DNA of 64,000 nucleotides from an uncultured Erythrobacter sp. (GTDB taxonomy: Bacteria > Pseudomonadota > Alphaproteobacteria > Sphingomonadales > Sphingomonadaceae), in assembly GCA_947503275.1 (NCBI GenBank), contig CANNCZ010000001.1, positions 1,054,001-1,118,000 on the forward strand, read 5' to 3'. A model generated the notes under the pieces. That model was not told the origin of the DNA, made no database searches, and saw nothing but the letters and a program-made list of their open reading frames with translations. A program made the translations under genes and the position numbers. Below, piece after piece: positions 21,411-29,744 of the stretch; the first letter of the stretch is position 1; the number at the start of each line of letters is the position of its first letter.

Positions 21411-22607
21411 ATGTCGAAGGCGAAGGGGTGCATTCTTGGCGGATTGGCGACGGTCGGGATCATTGCGGCAGGCTTTGTTATCGCCGGCATTTTGGAACCG
21501 TCCGTTGATCCCCAATTTCAGGAAAACCTTACTCAAGCCGCGAGCGAGAACGTTGAAAGCCTAATCTCCGCAGAAGCAGACAAGCTCGGCGTTACGGCCA
21601 TGGGTTTGAGCATCCTCGAAGGCGATGACGATCTGCAATCCCATTATTTCGGGCGAGCCCACGACAATGGAATGATGCAGCTGGCCAGCCTGTCAAAAGC
21701 TGTTTCCGCAGCGATCATCTTGATGGTGGCAGAAGAGCGTGATGTTGGCCTGGACGATGACATTCGCGACCAAATTATCTCCATCGACATCGCATCGTTG
21801 GATGGTGGGGATAGGCCCTTAACCCTGCGGCAGCTTCTGTCTCACACCTCTGGGGCATCGCAATCCGGTTATCCCGGCTATCCGCGCAGCGGCAGCATTC
21901 CTATCACGGCAGACGTGATCCAATCGCCGCCGCGCATTTTCGAATTTCAGCTGGAGTTTGATGGCACGCCCGGCGAATTTAGTTATTCAGGCGGCGGATA
22001 CACGATCGCGCAATTGTGGGCAGAGGACGTCACCGGCAAAAGATTTGAAATGATCGCCCAAGAAACGCTTCTGGGCCCAATCGGCATGGAACGAAGCACC
22101 TTTGCTCAACCCAGTGATGTCGGCGATTTCCATCCATATGGCATAGTCGGCGCAGACAGCGGCATAACGCCGACACAGGCGATTTTCAGCTCTCTTCAGA
22201 ACAGCTGGCACATCTATCCTGAAAAGGCGGCGGCGGGCCTTTGGTCAACCTCAGATGACTACGCCCGCTTCGTCGCCGTGCTGTTGGACTCCGCGGCGGG
22301 TGCGCAAAACGCGATCAGCAGCGACATAGCCAAAGCCATGATCACGCCCGAGGCTGAAACCGATTTCGCACCGGGGATGCATTACGGTCTGGGTGTGGTT
22401 CTATCGCTCGAGGATGACGGAAGCGCCAACGAGGTCTGGCATACTGGGGCAAACGCCGGATACCGAACAATCTTCATCGCGCGGCCCGCCACCACCCAAA
22501 CACCGCGCCGCGTGGTTGTGGTCACATCGAACACCGCAACCTCAGCGTATCTCAATAGAGCTATCGCTACGGCGATGATTGACCGCCCAGAAAAGCTGAA
22601 CGACTAG
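21411..22607 (+). CDS. Serine hydrolase, beta-lactamase/class C family
   Basis: This 398-residue protein has an N-terminal membrane anchor (about 9-29) and a beta-lactamase-like fold. The nucleophile motif SxxK appears as ASLSKAVSA near residue 95, the tyrosine motif as YSGGGY near 190, and the third motif as WHTGANAGY near 345. The family includes class C enzymes, esterases and D-Ala-D-Ala peptidases, and the substrate cannot be told from these motifs. The ATG at 21411 is one base after the leuA stop, so translation is probably coupled to leuA, though there is no functional link to leucine. Confidence 0.8.
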   Translation: MSKAKGCILGGLATVGIIAAGFVIAGILEPSVDPQFQENLTQAASENVESLISAEADKLGVTAMGLSILEGDDDLQSHYFGRAHDNGMMQLASLSKAVSAAIILMVAEERDVGLDDDIRDQIISIDIASLDGGDRPLTLRQLLSHTSGASQSGYPGYPRSGSIPITADVIQSPPRIFEFQLEFDGTPGEFSYSGGGYTIAQLWAEDVTGKRFEMIAQETLLGPIGMERSTFAQPSDVGDFHPYGIVGADSGITPTQAIFSSLQNSWHIYPEKAAAGLWSTSDDYARFVAVLLDSAAGAQNAISSDIAKAMITPEAETDFAPGMHYGLGVVLSLEDDGSANEVWHTGANAGYRTIFIARPATTQTPRRVVVVTSNTATSAYLNRAIATAMIDRPEKLND

Positions 22608-22732
22608 CGCCAAACCATCCGTGTGACGGTTCGTTTTCTACAAGGTATTCACGCGCGCTCTCAAAGATAGTGCTAAGCCGCCTATCCCGCCTATCGCGAA
22701 AACAATGGCCCCTGCCGAAATGCTGCCCGCCC

Positions 22733-23101
22733 CTAGATACGCGTGATTGCTGGCCGTTCCGGTGGCCTTACAATCAGCCAGATGCCTGCTACGAGATGCA
22801 GCGCGGTAGCTGCGTGATAGAACGCGGTTTGTGCTTCAGAGGCGTGAATGGATACACTGGGATCGAACGCTAGAGCTATGCTGAGCCCAGCGCGAGCGAG
22901 ACCAGCGAGCAGCATCATCGTGCCCCATATGCGCACGGCTGAGCGCCACCATCGCCCCTTCGCTAATGCACCCAGTCCCAATGTGACCGCCCCGAACGCA
23001 AGGATACCAAGCGGCGCTAAGCTGCCAATCAGCGCGTAATCAACCGCTCGCCACGCCCATAATGCGAGGGTAAGCAACAGCAGGATGCCACCGCCACTCA
23101 T
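22733..23101 (-). CDS. Small membrane protein, unknown family
   Basis: I do not recognise this 122-residue protein. It has four hydrophobic segments, at about 4-24, 25-45, 58-77 and 92-112, short basic loops, and no conserved catalytic motif. Its ATG overlaps the stop of the upstream M28 peptidase gene as a four-base ATGA, so the two genes form an operon and translation is coupled. It may accompany the peptidase in the membrane, but that is inference from position. No function is assigned. Confidence 0.6.
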   Translation of the reverse strand: MSGGGILLLLTLALWAWRAVDYALIGSLAPLGILAFGAVTLGLGALAKGRWWRSAVRIWGTMMLLAGLARAGLSIALAFDPSVSIHASEAQTAFYHAATALHLVAGIWLIVRPPERPAITRI

Positions 23102-23946
23102 GGGGCGACCAGCGCCTCTATCGCGCCTGCGGCCAGGTCGATGCCACGCTCCATGTAGGCGCGATCGATCACAGTATCCTTTGGCGAGTGATAGGCTTTG
23201 TTGAAGTCTCCATCGGTCAGGTTTTCGCTCAAAAACACGGCGGTAAAACCGCGCTTACGAAAGCTGACATGGTCGGAGCTGCTAAAGTTGGCGCGCACCA
23301 AGCGGATACCGCGCTCATCAGCCGCCGCAAGATAGGCATCCGCCACCGGGCCATTGGGTGCATCCAAATCGAACACCCCATCGCCGTTGCCGTCATACCC
23401 TAGCATATCGATATTGTGCATCGAGTGCATTGGGCGCCCTGAAGCCAACCATTCAGCGGCGAAAACATTGCTGCCCACCGCGCCATCTTCCTCTGCGTCG
23501 AATAGGACAAAGGTGATGTTCGTATTCCGGACCGGCAGCTCGGAAAGACGCTCAGCCAATTCGATGGCAGCGTAGGTGCCGCTTGCATTGTCATCCGCAC
23601 CGGGACTGCCCGGAACCGTGTCATAATGCGCGCCGATAATGATGTTACGCTCGCTTGGTGTGCTCGCCGGCAATTGTGCCACGACATTGATTCCGGTTTG
23701 CGGGGGCATAATCAGGTCCAATGCCCAGTGGATATTGGGCACGCGATAGGCGCGTTGTTCACTCTCCAAACCCGCATTCATTAGAGCTAGCTCAATCTGC
23801 AGGGCCGCATGGGCGCGCTGCGATTGGGTTGCGCGCTCCCCAATGAAGGAGTCCATGCTGCCAGTGCCCCCGGTCGCGCTGGCGCTCATTGTTAGGAGCG
23901 TCGCGAGAGCTCCCACGCCCATTCCCCTCACAATACTGCCACGCAT
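23098..23946 (-). CDS. M28 family zinc aminopeptidase-like exported peptidase
   Basis: The 282-residue protein has a signal peptide (about 9-25) and the M28 co-catalytic zinc pattern: GAHYDTVPGSPGADDNASG near residues 101-119 (His and bridging Asp), FDAEEDGAVGS near 148-158 (Glu pair), NIDMLGYD near 178-185 (Asp), and a late AYHSPKDT (His). All expected ligands are visible. The family releases N-terminal amino acids from exported peptides. It is divergent from the penicillin acylase-family gene with a palindrome in the gap, and is followed by a coupled membrane protein gene. Confidence 0.85.
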   Translation of the reverse strand: MRGSIVRGMGVGALATLLTMSASATGGTGSMDSFIGERATQSQRAHAALQIELALMNAGLESEQRAYRVPNIHWALDLIMPPQTGINVVAQLPASTPSERNIIIGAHYDTVPGSPGADDNASGTYAAIELAERLSELPVRNTNITFVLFDAEEDGAVGSNVFAAEWLASGRPMHSMHNIDMLGYDGNGDGVFDLDAPNGPVADAYLAAADERGIRLVRANFSSSDHVSFRKRGFTAVFLSENLTDGDFNKAYHSPKDTVIDRAYMERGIDLAAGAIEALVAP

Positions 23947-23962
23947 CTACGCCTCCTCGATT

Positions 23963-23980
23963 ACGTGTGTAGACACATGT
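23963..23980. promoter_or_regulatory. Palindrome between M28 peptidase and acylase genes
   Basis: TGTGT-AG-ACACA (23966-23977) is a perfect inverted repeat that extends to 23963-23980 with one mismatch. It is 20 bases upstream of the M28 start and 90 bases upstream of the divergent acylase start, a suitable place for a shared operator. No regulator gene is adjacent. Confidence 0.4.
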
Positions 23981-24066
23981 GGTGGTTGCGCAAGCACGGC
24001 TTAGCTTGCCCCACCCCGGCGATGTTCCTACACTTCGATTGAAAACGCGATTTGAGGTGAGAGACT

Positions 24067-26337
24067 ATGCGGATTTGGACAGGCGCTTTTGCGGCCACAG
24101 CGACACTTTTTGGCGGTGCGCAACTTGCCGCACAGCCCACCTATGACGCGACCATCACGCGCACCGATTACAACATCCCACACATCACCTCTGAAACGTG
24201 GGGCGGTGTCGGATACGGGGTCGCCTATGCCTATGCGCAGGACAATTTCTGCATGCTGGCAGAGGAATTTGCGACCGTTGCTGGCGAACGCTCGCTGCAT
24301 TTCGGGCCTGAAGCCACAGCAGTGCTTGGCTTTGCTGAGATCGACAATATCACCTCCGACACATTCTATCGCGGACGAATCGACCTGTCCGCATTGCGCG
24401 ACGGTTGGTCTGATCAGAGCACCGAGGCACAGCAAATCGTCGATGGCTATGTCGTGGGCTACAATCGCTACCTCGCCGACACTGGCCCCGACGCTCTGCC
24501 CGAGGCGTGTCGCAACGCCAGTTGGGTGCGGCGGATTACGCGCGATGACATGCTGCGACTCAATGAAAAGCAGATGTTACTGGCAAGCTCACTGGCGCTT
24601 GCACCAGGAATCGCAACCGCTGCGCCTCCCGGCTCAGAGCAACCCGCTGAGAGCGCGCATATCGTCCTGCCAGACAATGAAGACTTGCGTTTTGGCAGCA
24701 ATGGCTGGGCGTTTGGCAGCGATGCGACGGGGACCGAGGGAGGCCTGTTGATCGGCAACCCCCATTTCCCATGGGAGGGTCCTTCACGGTTCTGGCAATT
24801 GCATGTGACTAAGCCCGGCGAATATGACGCAATGGGCGTCGGGCTAGCGGGCACGCCCTTCGTCACACTTGGCTTCAATAAGGATGTCGCTTGGACGCAT
24901 ACGGTGACCGCCGCGCGCCATTTCACCCTCTACGCCCTCACCCTCTCACCCGATGATCCCACCACATATATGGTCGATGGAGAGCCGGTGGCTATGACCA
25001 CGCGCCAAGTCACAATCCCGATGCCAGACGGAGCGCCAGCAGTCGAACGCACGCTCTATTCCACCCGCTTTGGTGCGGTGGTGACCATGCCCGGCACGCC
25101 GATTGGGTGGAGCGATAATACCGCCTTCGCGATCCAAGATGCCAATAGCGGCAATCAACGCGCGATTGATACGTGGCTGCGCATTGGACAGGCTTCCAAC
25201 GTCGCCGAGATTGAAAGCGTGGTGAGTGAGACGCTGGGCATTCCATGGGTCAACACGATTGCGGCGGATCGACAAGGCAACGCGCTGCATGCCGATATCA
25301 CCGCGGTGCCCGGCGTTTCGCCTGAGTTTATAGCGGCCTGCTCCACACCATTTTCCGGCCTTGTCGCAGGAATGGTCACGCTACTCGACGGGACGCGGGC
25401 TGAGTGCGATTGGCGCTCTACATCCGAGGGGCCACTTGCCGGATTGCTGCCCGCCAGCGATCAGGCGACGCGCACTCGGCGCGACTATGTGACCAATTCC
25501 AATGACAGTTACTGGATCAGTAACCCGAGCACTCCCCATCGCCAGCTCTCCCCGATCCTTGGTGATTTTGAGAGCGAATTGAGCCTGCGCACCCGGTCCA
25601 ACTTTATCGAGACCGAAGCAGCAATTGCAGACGGTCCATTTGACCGCGATGACGCGAAAGCGCTGGTGTTCGCCAATCGCAGTTTGGCCGCAGATATGGT
25701 GGTGGAACCGGTGCTTGCACTATGCCCACAGCGCCCTGAACTGGCCCCTGCTTGTGAGGCGCTTTCCGCGTGGGATCGCCGTTTTGATACAGACAGTCGC
25801 GGGGCCTATCTCTTCGCAGAATTTTGGGAAACGGCGCGCGGCAGGAATAATCTTTGGCGGGAGCCATTTGACGCCGAAAATCCGATCAAAACGCCTCATG
25901 GCTTGGCGACCGACGAAGCTGCCGCAGAGGCTCTGCTAACCGCGCTCACCGATGCCGCCGCAAAACTCACGGAGGCCGACATCGCATTGGATGCGCAATG
26001 GGGCGATGTGCAAACCCGCAGCACCCCAGATGGCGAGGCAATTGCAATCCATGGCGGTCCGGGCACTGCTGGCGTTCTCAACATGCAAATCGGGCGTGAA
26101 GTCGAAGGCGGGCTGACCCCGCGCCACGGGTCAAGCTATATGCAGATTGTCACTTTCGATGAGGATGGGCCGGTGGCCGATGCGATCCTTAGCTATTCGC
26201 AATCGACCGATCCGGCCTCACCCCATTATGCCGATCAAACACGGCTCTATTCACGTAAGGAATGGCACCGCCTGCCGTTTACTCTCGAAGAGATATCAGC
26301 AGCGCAGCAAGGCGAGGTTACGCGAATTTCCGAGTAG
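24067..26337 (+). CDS. Penicillin acylase family protein (AHL/aculeacin acylase-like)
   Basis: The protein of 756 residues is an exported Ntn-hydrolase precursor, with a signal peptide at 1-22. The alpha-chain begins TRTDYNIPHITSETWGGVGYGVAYAYAQDN; the autocatalytic site FGSNGWAFGSDATGT places the beta-chain N-terminal serine at Ser211, followed by NPHFPWEG and WTHTVTAARHFTLY as in acyl-homoserine-lactone and aculeacin acylases (PvdQ/QuiP group). Family members hydrolyse amide bonds of penicillins, lipopeptides or signalling lactones, and substrate cannot be fixed from sequence. It is divergent from the M28 peptidase. A receiver-only regulator gene converges on it 9 bases after its stop. Confidence 0.85.
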   Translation: MRIWTGAFAATATLFGGAQLAAQPTYDATITRTDYNIPHITSETWGGVGYGVAYAYAQDNFCMLAEEFATVAGERSLHFGPEATAVLGFAEIDNITSDTFYRGRIDLSALRDGWSDQSTEAQQIVDGYVVGYNRYLADTGPDALPEACRNASWVRRITRDDMLRLNEKQMLLASSLALAPGIATAAPPGSEQPAESAHIVLPDNEDLRFGSNGWAFGSDATGTEGGLLIGNPHFPWEGPSRFWQLHVTKPGEYDAMGVGLAGTPFVTLGFNKDVAWTHTVTAARHFTLYALTLSPDDPTTYMVDGEPVAMTTRQVTIPMPDGAPAVERTLYSTRFGAVVTMPGTPIGWSDNTAFAIQDANSGNQRAIDTWLRIGQASNVAEIESVVSETLGIPWVNTIAADRQGNALHADITAVPGVSPEFIAACSTPFSGLVAGMVTLLDGTRAECDWRSTSEGPLAGLLPASDQATRTRRDYVTNSNDSYWISNPSTPHRQLSPILGDFESELSLRTRSNFIETEAAIADGPFDRDDAKALVFANRSLAADMVVEPVLALCPQRPELAPACEALSAWDRRFDTDSRGAYLFAEFWETARGRNNLWREPFDAENPIKTPHGLATDEAAAEALLTALTDAAAKLTEADIALDAQWGDVQTRSTPDGEAIAIHGGPGTAGVLNMQIGREVEGGLTPRHGSSYMQIVTFDEDGPVADAILSYSQSTDPASPHYADQTRLYSRKEWHRLPFTLEEISAAQQGEVTRISE

Positions 26338-26346
26338 GTGGCGCTG

Positions 26347-26754
26347 CTAAGCTGCTTTGAGCTGTGCGTCAGCAAAGCACTGATGCACCAATTGCGCCAT
26401 TTCACGTGGCCCCGCCGGTTTGTTCAGCATGGGAGCCTTAATCGAGCCTATCTGCCCTTCGCAGTATCCGTTATAACCGGAGCTGTAGATCACCGGAATT
26501 CCAGGAAAATGGTCGCGGACAATCTGGGCAAGTTCAAAGCCGCAAATTTCACCGGGCAGAACAATGTCGGTCAGCAGCAGGTCAAACTGCGCGCCTTCTT
26601 TGATCAAAGCGACAGCCTCTGCCCCTGATTGTGCCAGTAACACTTTGTAATTTAGGCTTTCCATCACGTCAGTCATCATCATGCGCAGGAGGACTTCATC
26701 CTCCACCACCAATAGTGTCTGCCCGTTGCCCATTGGCAAATCGTCGTCTTGCAT
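26347..26754 (-). CDS. Single-domain response regulator
   Basis: This 135-residue protein consists only of a receiver domain: VVEDE at 16-20, phosphoacceptor D63 in LLLTDIVLPGE, the conserved S/T in YSSGY near 92 and K112 in MLNKPAGP. The FDLLLTDIVLP and KP-A/F pattern resembles receivers that pair with HWE/HisKA2 or hybrid kinases. No output domain or kinase is nearby. ATG at 26754 is chosen over an upstream GTG because receivers normally begin a few residues before the first strand. It likely acts by phosphotransfer or protein contact. Confidence 0.85.
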   Translation of the reverse strand: MQDDDLPMGNGQTLLVVEDEVLLRMMMTDVMESLNYKVLLAQSGAEAVALIKEGAQFDLLLTDIVLPGEICGFELAQIVRDHFPGIPVIYSSGYNGYCEGQIGSIKAPMLNKPAGPREMAQLVHQCFADAQLKAA

Positions 26755-27388
26755 AGAAATTCCATGCCCCCTGTTGGACACTGATAAACAGCGTCATTCA
26801 TTCGTTTGCACCGCGAAATGATTCACAGTTCAACCAACAGGACCCTAAATCCAGTGCCGCCAAGCAACGCCTCATTGCAGCACTTCCCGATAGTTGCATC
26901 AAACATCTGGCCAATCACTATAAATGATCGCCCCACCAGTCGTTTGATTGGAAGCAACGGAATCAATACGGATTTTTACGTATTATGTGATTCTTGTTGC
27001 ATCAACCGGAATTACAATTCCCAGGAGTTAGACTTGGTTCCTAACAAAGTTGTATCTTAATCGCAGAAGAATTTTTTTATTGCGAAGAACACAAGTATTT
27101 TTTCCTACAATACATTATAATTCAGACACTTTTCAATAATTGGTTTTGGTAGATTGACCGGCTTGCGCGCTTTCTTAGCCTTACAACAGTACCTAACGTC
27201 TGCCGCCTCCGGTCCCGCTCGCACCCACATCCCCACTCACAATTCGCTTGCATTCGCCGCGCCATCGGGCCGTTATGCATGTGCAATATTTTTCCGTACA
27301 AGAGCGTGTGACATGCAGTCGGAGTGCATCTCAGTAACCATGAACTGAGAGCGTGGATGAGACCGAATAAACAGGAGAGAGCACGACA
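26755..27388. other. AT-rich non-coding stretch (about 630 bases)
   Basis: I see no convincing gene here. Reading frames present are short, use codons unlike the neighbours and lack domains. The part from about 26940 to 27140 is clearly richer in A and T than anything else in the window. It holds several structures: the inverted repeat GGAATT-AC-AATTCC at 27008-27021, a GTTAG/CTAAC pairing just after it, and TCGCA/TGCGA flanking a T-run at 27061-27085. These could mark a small RNA or an eroded insertion. The last 60 bases carry the AGGAG site of the amidohydrolase gene. Confidence 0.4.
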
Positions 27389-28441
27389 ATGAGCATCACC
27401 CCGGTTGAACCCATCCTTGAGCCCGACCTGCCGATCATCGACCCGCATCATCACCTTTGGGACCTGCGGGCGATGATGCCAATGTTTCCGGAACCCCGGC
27501 ACCGCTTCATTGATGCGCTAGTGCCAGTTGCGCATTACACATTTGATCAGTTCAACGATGAGATCGCGCAAAGCGGCCACAACATTATCGCCACCGTCTT
27601 TATGGAATGCGGCGCGTTCTACAATGCCGCCTATGGTGAGGCGTTGAAGACCGTTGGTGAGGTTGAGTTCGTAAACGGCGTTGCGGCCCAATCGGCGAGC
27701 GGCATGTATGGCGCTGCACGGGCCTGCGCGGGGATTGTGGGCCATGCAGACCTCACCCGCGGCGCGGCGGCAGGCGAAGTGCTCGATGCGCTCAAAGCGG
27801 CGGCTCCAAAGCGCTTTAAGGGCATTCGGCATCAAGGCGCATGGGATGCCGACCCCGACGTACTAGGCCCTCCCTTCCATGCCCCACCACAGCTCTATCG
27901 CGATACGACCTTTCGCGAAGGCTTCGCCGAGATTGGCAAACGCGGCATGAGCTTTGATGCATGGATATTGGAACCTCAGATCGGCGATGTGATCGACCTC
28001 GCCCGCGCCTTCCCCGATACACCCATCTGCCTTGACCACTGCGGCACACCATTGGGCATGGCGAGCTATGCAGGCAAGCTGGAGGAGCGCTTTGGCACCT
28101 GGCGTGATGCGATCATTGAGTTGGGCAAATGCGAGAATGTGATGGTGAAACTGGGCGGGCTCGCGATGCACAATTGCGCTTTGCCCGAGGAAGGTCCGGC
28201 AGCGGGCGTCGGATCAGAGGAACTGGCGCGGCTTTGGAAGCCATATATCGAGACCTGCATTGAGGCATTCGGAACAAAGCGCGCAATGTTCGAATCGAAC
28301 TATCCCGTTGATCGCTGGGGCTCGAGCTACCCGGTCTTGTGGAACGCGTTCAAGCGGATCACGGCGGATGCGAGCGCTGATGAGAAAGCGGCGCTCTATG
28401 CCGGGAACGCAAGCCGCTTCTATGCGCTTGAAGGACTGTAA
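27389..28441 (+). CDS. Amidohydrolase family 2 protein (TIM-barrel metal-dependent hydrolase)
   Basis: The 350-residue protein has the amidohydrolase-2 layout: IIDPHHHLWD near residues 15-24 with the H-x-H metal site, KGIRHQGAWD near 140, ICLDHCGTP near 213 and the late ESNYPVDRW near 302-310 with the metal/catalytic aspartate. Relatives hydrolyse lactones or decarboxylate aromatic acids, and the substrate is unknown. A ribosome site AGGAGAG is 12 bases upstream. It is 68 bases before a nitronate monooxygenase-type gene in the same direction, which suggests a shared catabolic transcript. Confidence 0.8.
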   Translation: MSITPVEPILEPDLPIIDPHHHLWDLRAMMPMFPEPRHRFIDALVPVAHYTFDQFNDEIAQSGHNIIATVFMECGAFYNAAYGEALKTVGEVEFVNGVAAQSASGMYGAARACAGIVGHADLTRGAAAGEVLDALKAAAPKRFKGIRHQGAWDADPDVLGPPFHAPPQLYRDTTFREGFAEIGKRGMSFDAWILEPQIGDVIDLARAFPDTPICLDHCGTPLGMASYAGKLEERFGTWRDAIIELGKCENVMVKLGGLAMHNCALPEEGPAAGVGSEELARLWKPYIETCIEAFGTKRAMFESNYPVDRWGSSYPVLWNAFKRITADASADEKAALYAGNASRFYALEGL

Positions 28442-28509
28442 AAGGTGACACTTGCGTAGTTGCGATACGCAACCTACCGCACGTCAAAAGCCTTCTAGGA
28501 GAGACCTCA

Positions 28510-29514
28510 ATGCCCCTTCCCGCCCCGTTTGATCGCCTTCGTATCCCGCTGATCGGCTCACCGCTGTTCATCGTATCGGGACCAGAGCTGGTGATCGCAC
28601 AATGCAAGGCAGGGATCATTGGCAGCTTCCCCGCGCTCAATGCGCGTCCGCAAACGATGCTGGATGAATGGCTGCATCAAATCACCGAGGAACTCGCCAA
28701 ACACAATCGTGAGAACCCCGATCGTCCGGCCGCCCCGTATGCTGTGAACCAGATCGTGCACAAGTCGAACGACCGCGTGATGGCGGATATGGCGACATGC
28801 GAGAAATGGCAGGTGCCGATGGTCATCACCTCACTTGGTGCGCGTACGGAAATCTTCGATGCAGTGCGCGGATGGGGCGGCGTGACAATGCACGACGTGA
28901 TCAACAACCGCTTCGCGAACAAGGCGATTGAGAAAGGCGCAGATGGCCTGATCCCTGTTGCAGCGGGCGCCGGCGGGCACGCAGGCACACAATCGCCTTT
29001 CGCTCTGATGCAGGAAATCCGCGAATGGTTTGACGGACTAGTGGCCCTGTCTGGCTCCATCGCCAACGGCGCATCGGTGCTCGCCGCGCAAGCAATGGGC
29101 GCAGACTTCGGCTATGCGGGCAGCGCCTTTATCGCCACCGAAGAAGCCAATGCTGATCAGGGATACAAGGACGGCATCGTCGATGGCTCTGCGGAAGGGA
29201 TCGTCTATTCGAACCTCTTTACGGGCGTGCACGGCAATTACTTGCGCTCCTCGATTGAAAAAGCGGGATTGGACCCAGACGATCTGCCCACAAGCGATCC
29301 GTCAAAGATGAACTTTGGATCAGGCGGCAACACCAAAGCCAAGGCTTGGAAGGACATCTGGGGTTCGGGCCAAGGCGTTGGCGCGATCAAGTCTGTCGGT
29401 TCGGTTGAAGATCTAGTGGCGCGGATGGAACGCGAATACCACGCAGCCAAGGCTCAGATGCTAGCGAATTCCGACTACACATCATGGGCTAAAATGGCGG
29501 AAGCTGCAGAGTAG
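28510..29514 (+). CDS. Nitronate monooxygenase family flavoprotein
   Basis: This 334-residue TIM-barrel flavoprotein resembles nitronate monooxygenases and 2-nitropropane dioxygenases: the N-terminal IPLIGSPLFIVSGPELV, the GIIGSFPALNARP loop, and VAAGAGGHAGTQSPFAL, where the histidine in GGHAG is the family's catalytic residue. The GSAFIATEEANADQGYKDGIV block near the C-terminus binds FMN phosphate. The family oxidises nitronates, but many members are of unknown substrate. It is downstream of the amidohydrolase gene. A GGAGGCG/CGCCTCC stem (29514-29534) begins at its stop codon and may act as a weak terminator. Confidence 0.82.
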   Translation: MPLPAPFDRLRIPLIGSPLFIVSGPELVIAQCKAGIIGSFPALNARPQTMLDEWLHQITEELAKHNRENPDRPAAPYAVNQIVHKSNDRVMADMATCEKWQVPMVITSLGARTEIFDAVRGWGGVTMHDVINNRFANKAIEKGADGLIPVAAGAGGHAGTQSPFALMQEIREWFDGLVALSGSIANGASVLAAQAMGADFGYAGSAFIATEEANADQGYKDGIVDGSAEGIVYSNLFTGVHGNYLRSSIEKAGLDPDDLPTSDPSKMNFGSGGNTKAKAWKDIWGSGQGVGAIKSVGSVEDLVARMEREYHAAKAQMLANSDYTSWAKMAEAAE

Positions 29515-29534
29515 GAGGCGCTCAGGTCGCCTCC
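29514..29534 (+). terminator. Stem-loop at the end of the nitronate monooxygenase gene
   Basis: GGAGGCG pairs perfectly with CGCCTCC across a 7-base loop and starts within the stop codon. No T tract follows, so termination would be weak or Rho-assisted. Confidence 0.35.
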
Positions 29535-29680
29535 CAAAGGACCTCTGCCATGGCATCAAACATCGTCCCAAAGCATTTGTATCCAAGCAATTGACGAGGG
29601 AGCAGGTGATGTCGCTGCATACCTGGATCATGCCCAGGCTGTCCGCGACGATTGACTGATCGAAATGAAATTGTGGTGCG
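29522..29680 (-). pseudogene. Remnant of an AHH/HNH-like nuclease-domain gene
   Basis: On the minus strand one frame encodes FRSVNRRGQPG followed by GMQRHHLLPRQLLGYKCFG and TMFDAM before stopping at 29522. The R-H-H-L-L-P-R-Q core resembles the AHH/HNH-superfamily nuclease domains I recall in sphingomonad proteins, in which a longer domain with further conserved residues follows. Here the frame ends about 10 residues after the core and no full domain remains. There is no clear start codon with a ribosome site. I read it as a decayed 3'-truncated gene, though a short functional peptide is not excluded. It lies between the nitronate monooxygenase and another minus-strand gene. Confidence 0.4.
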
Positions 29681-29744
29681 CGAATGGGAGGCTAAACTGT
29701 GCCTTTGCAATCCCCCATTCGTTGGTACGCCCCTGTCCGCCAAG

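Noticed and set aside
26806..27060. 84-residue plus-strand frame in the AT-rich gap
   Set aside because: No ribosome site or family pattern, and its codons do not resemble neighbouring genes.
27122..27502. 126-residue minus-strand frame crossing the amidohydrolase start
   Set aside because: It overlaps a well-supported gene start and has no recognisable domain.
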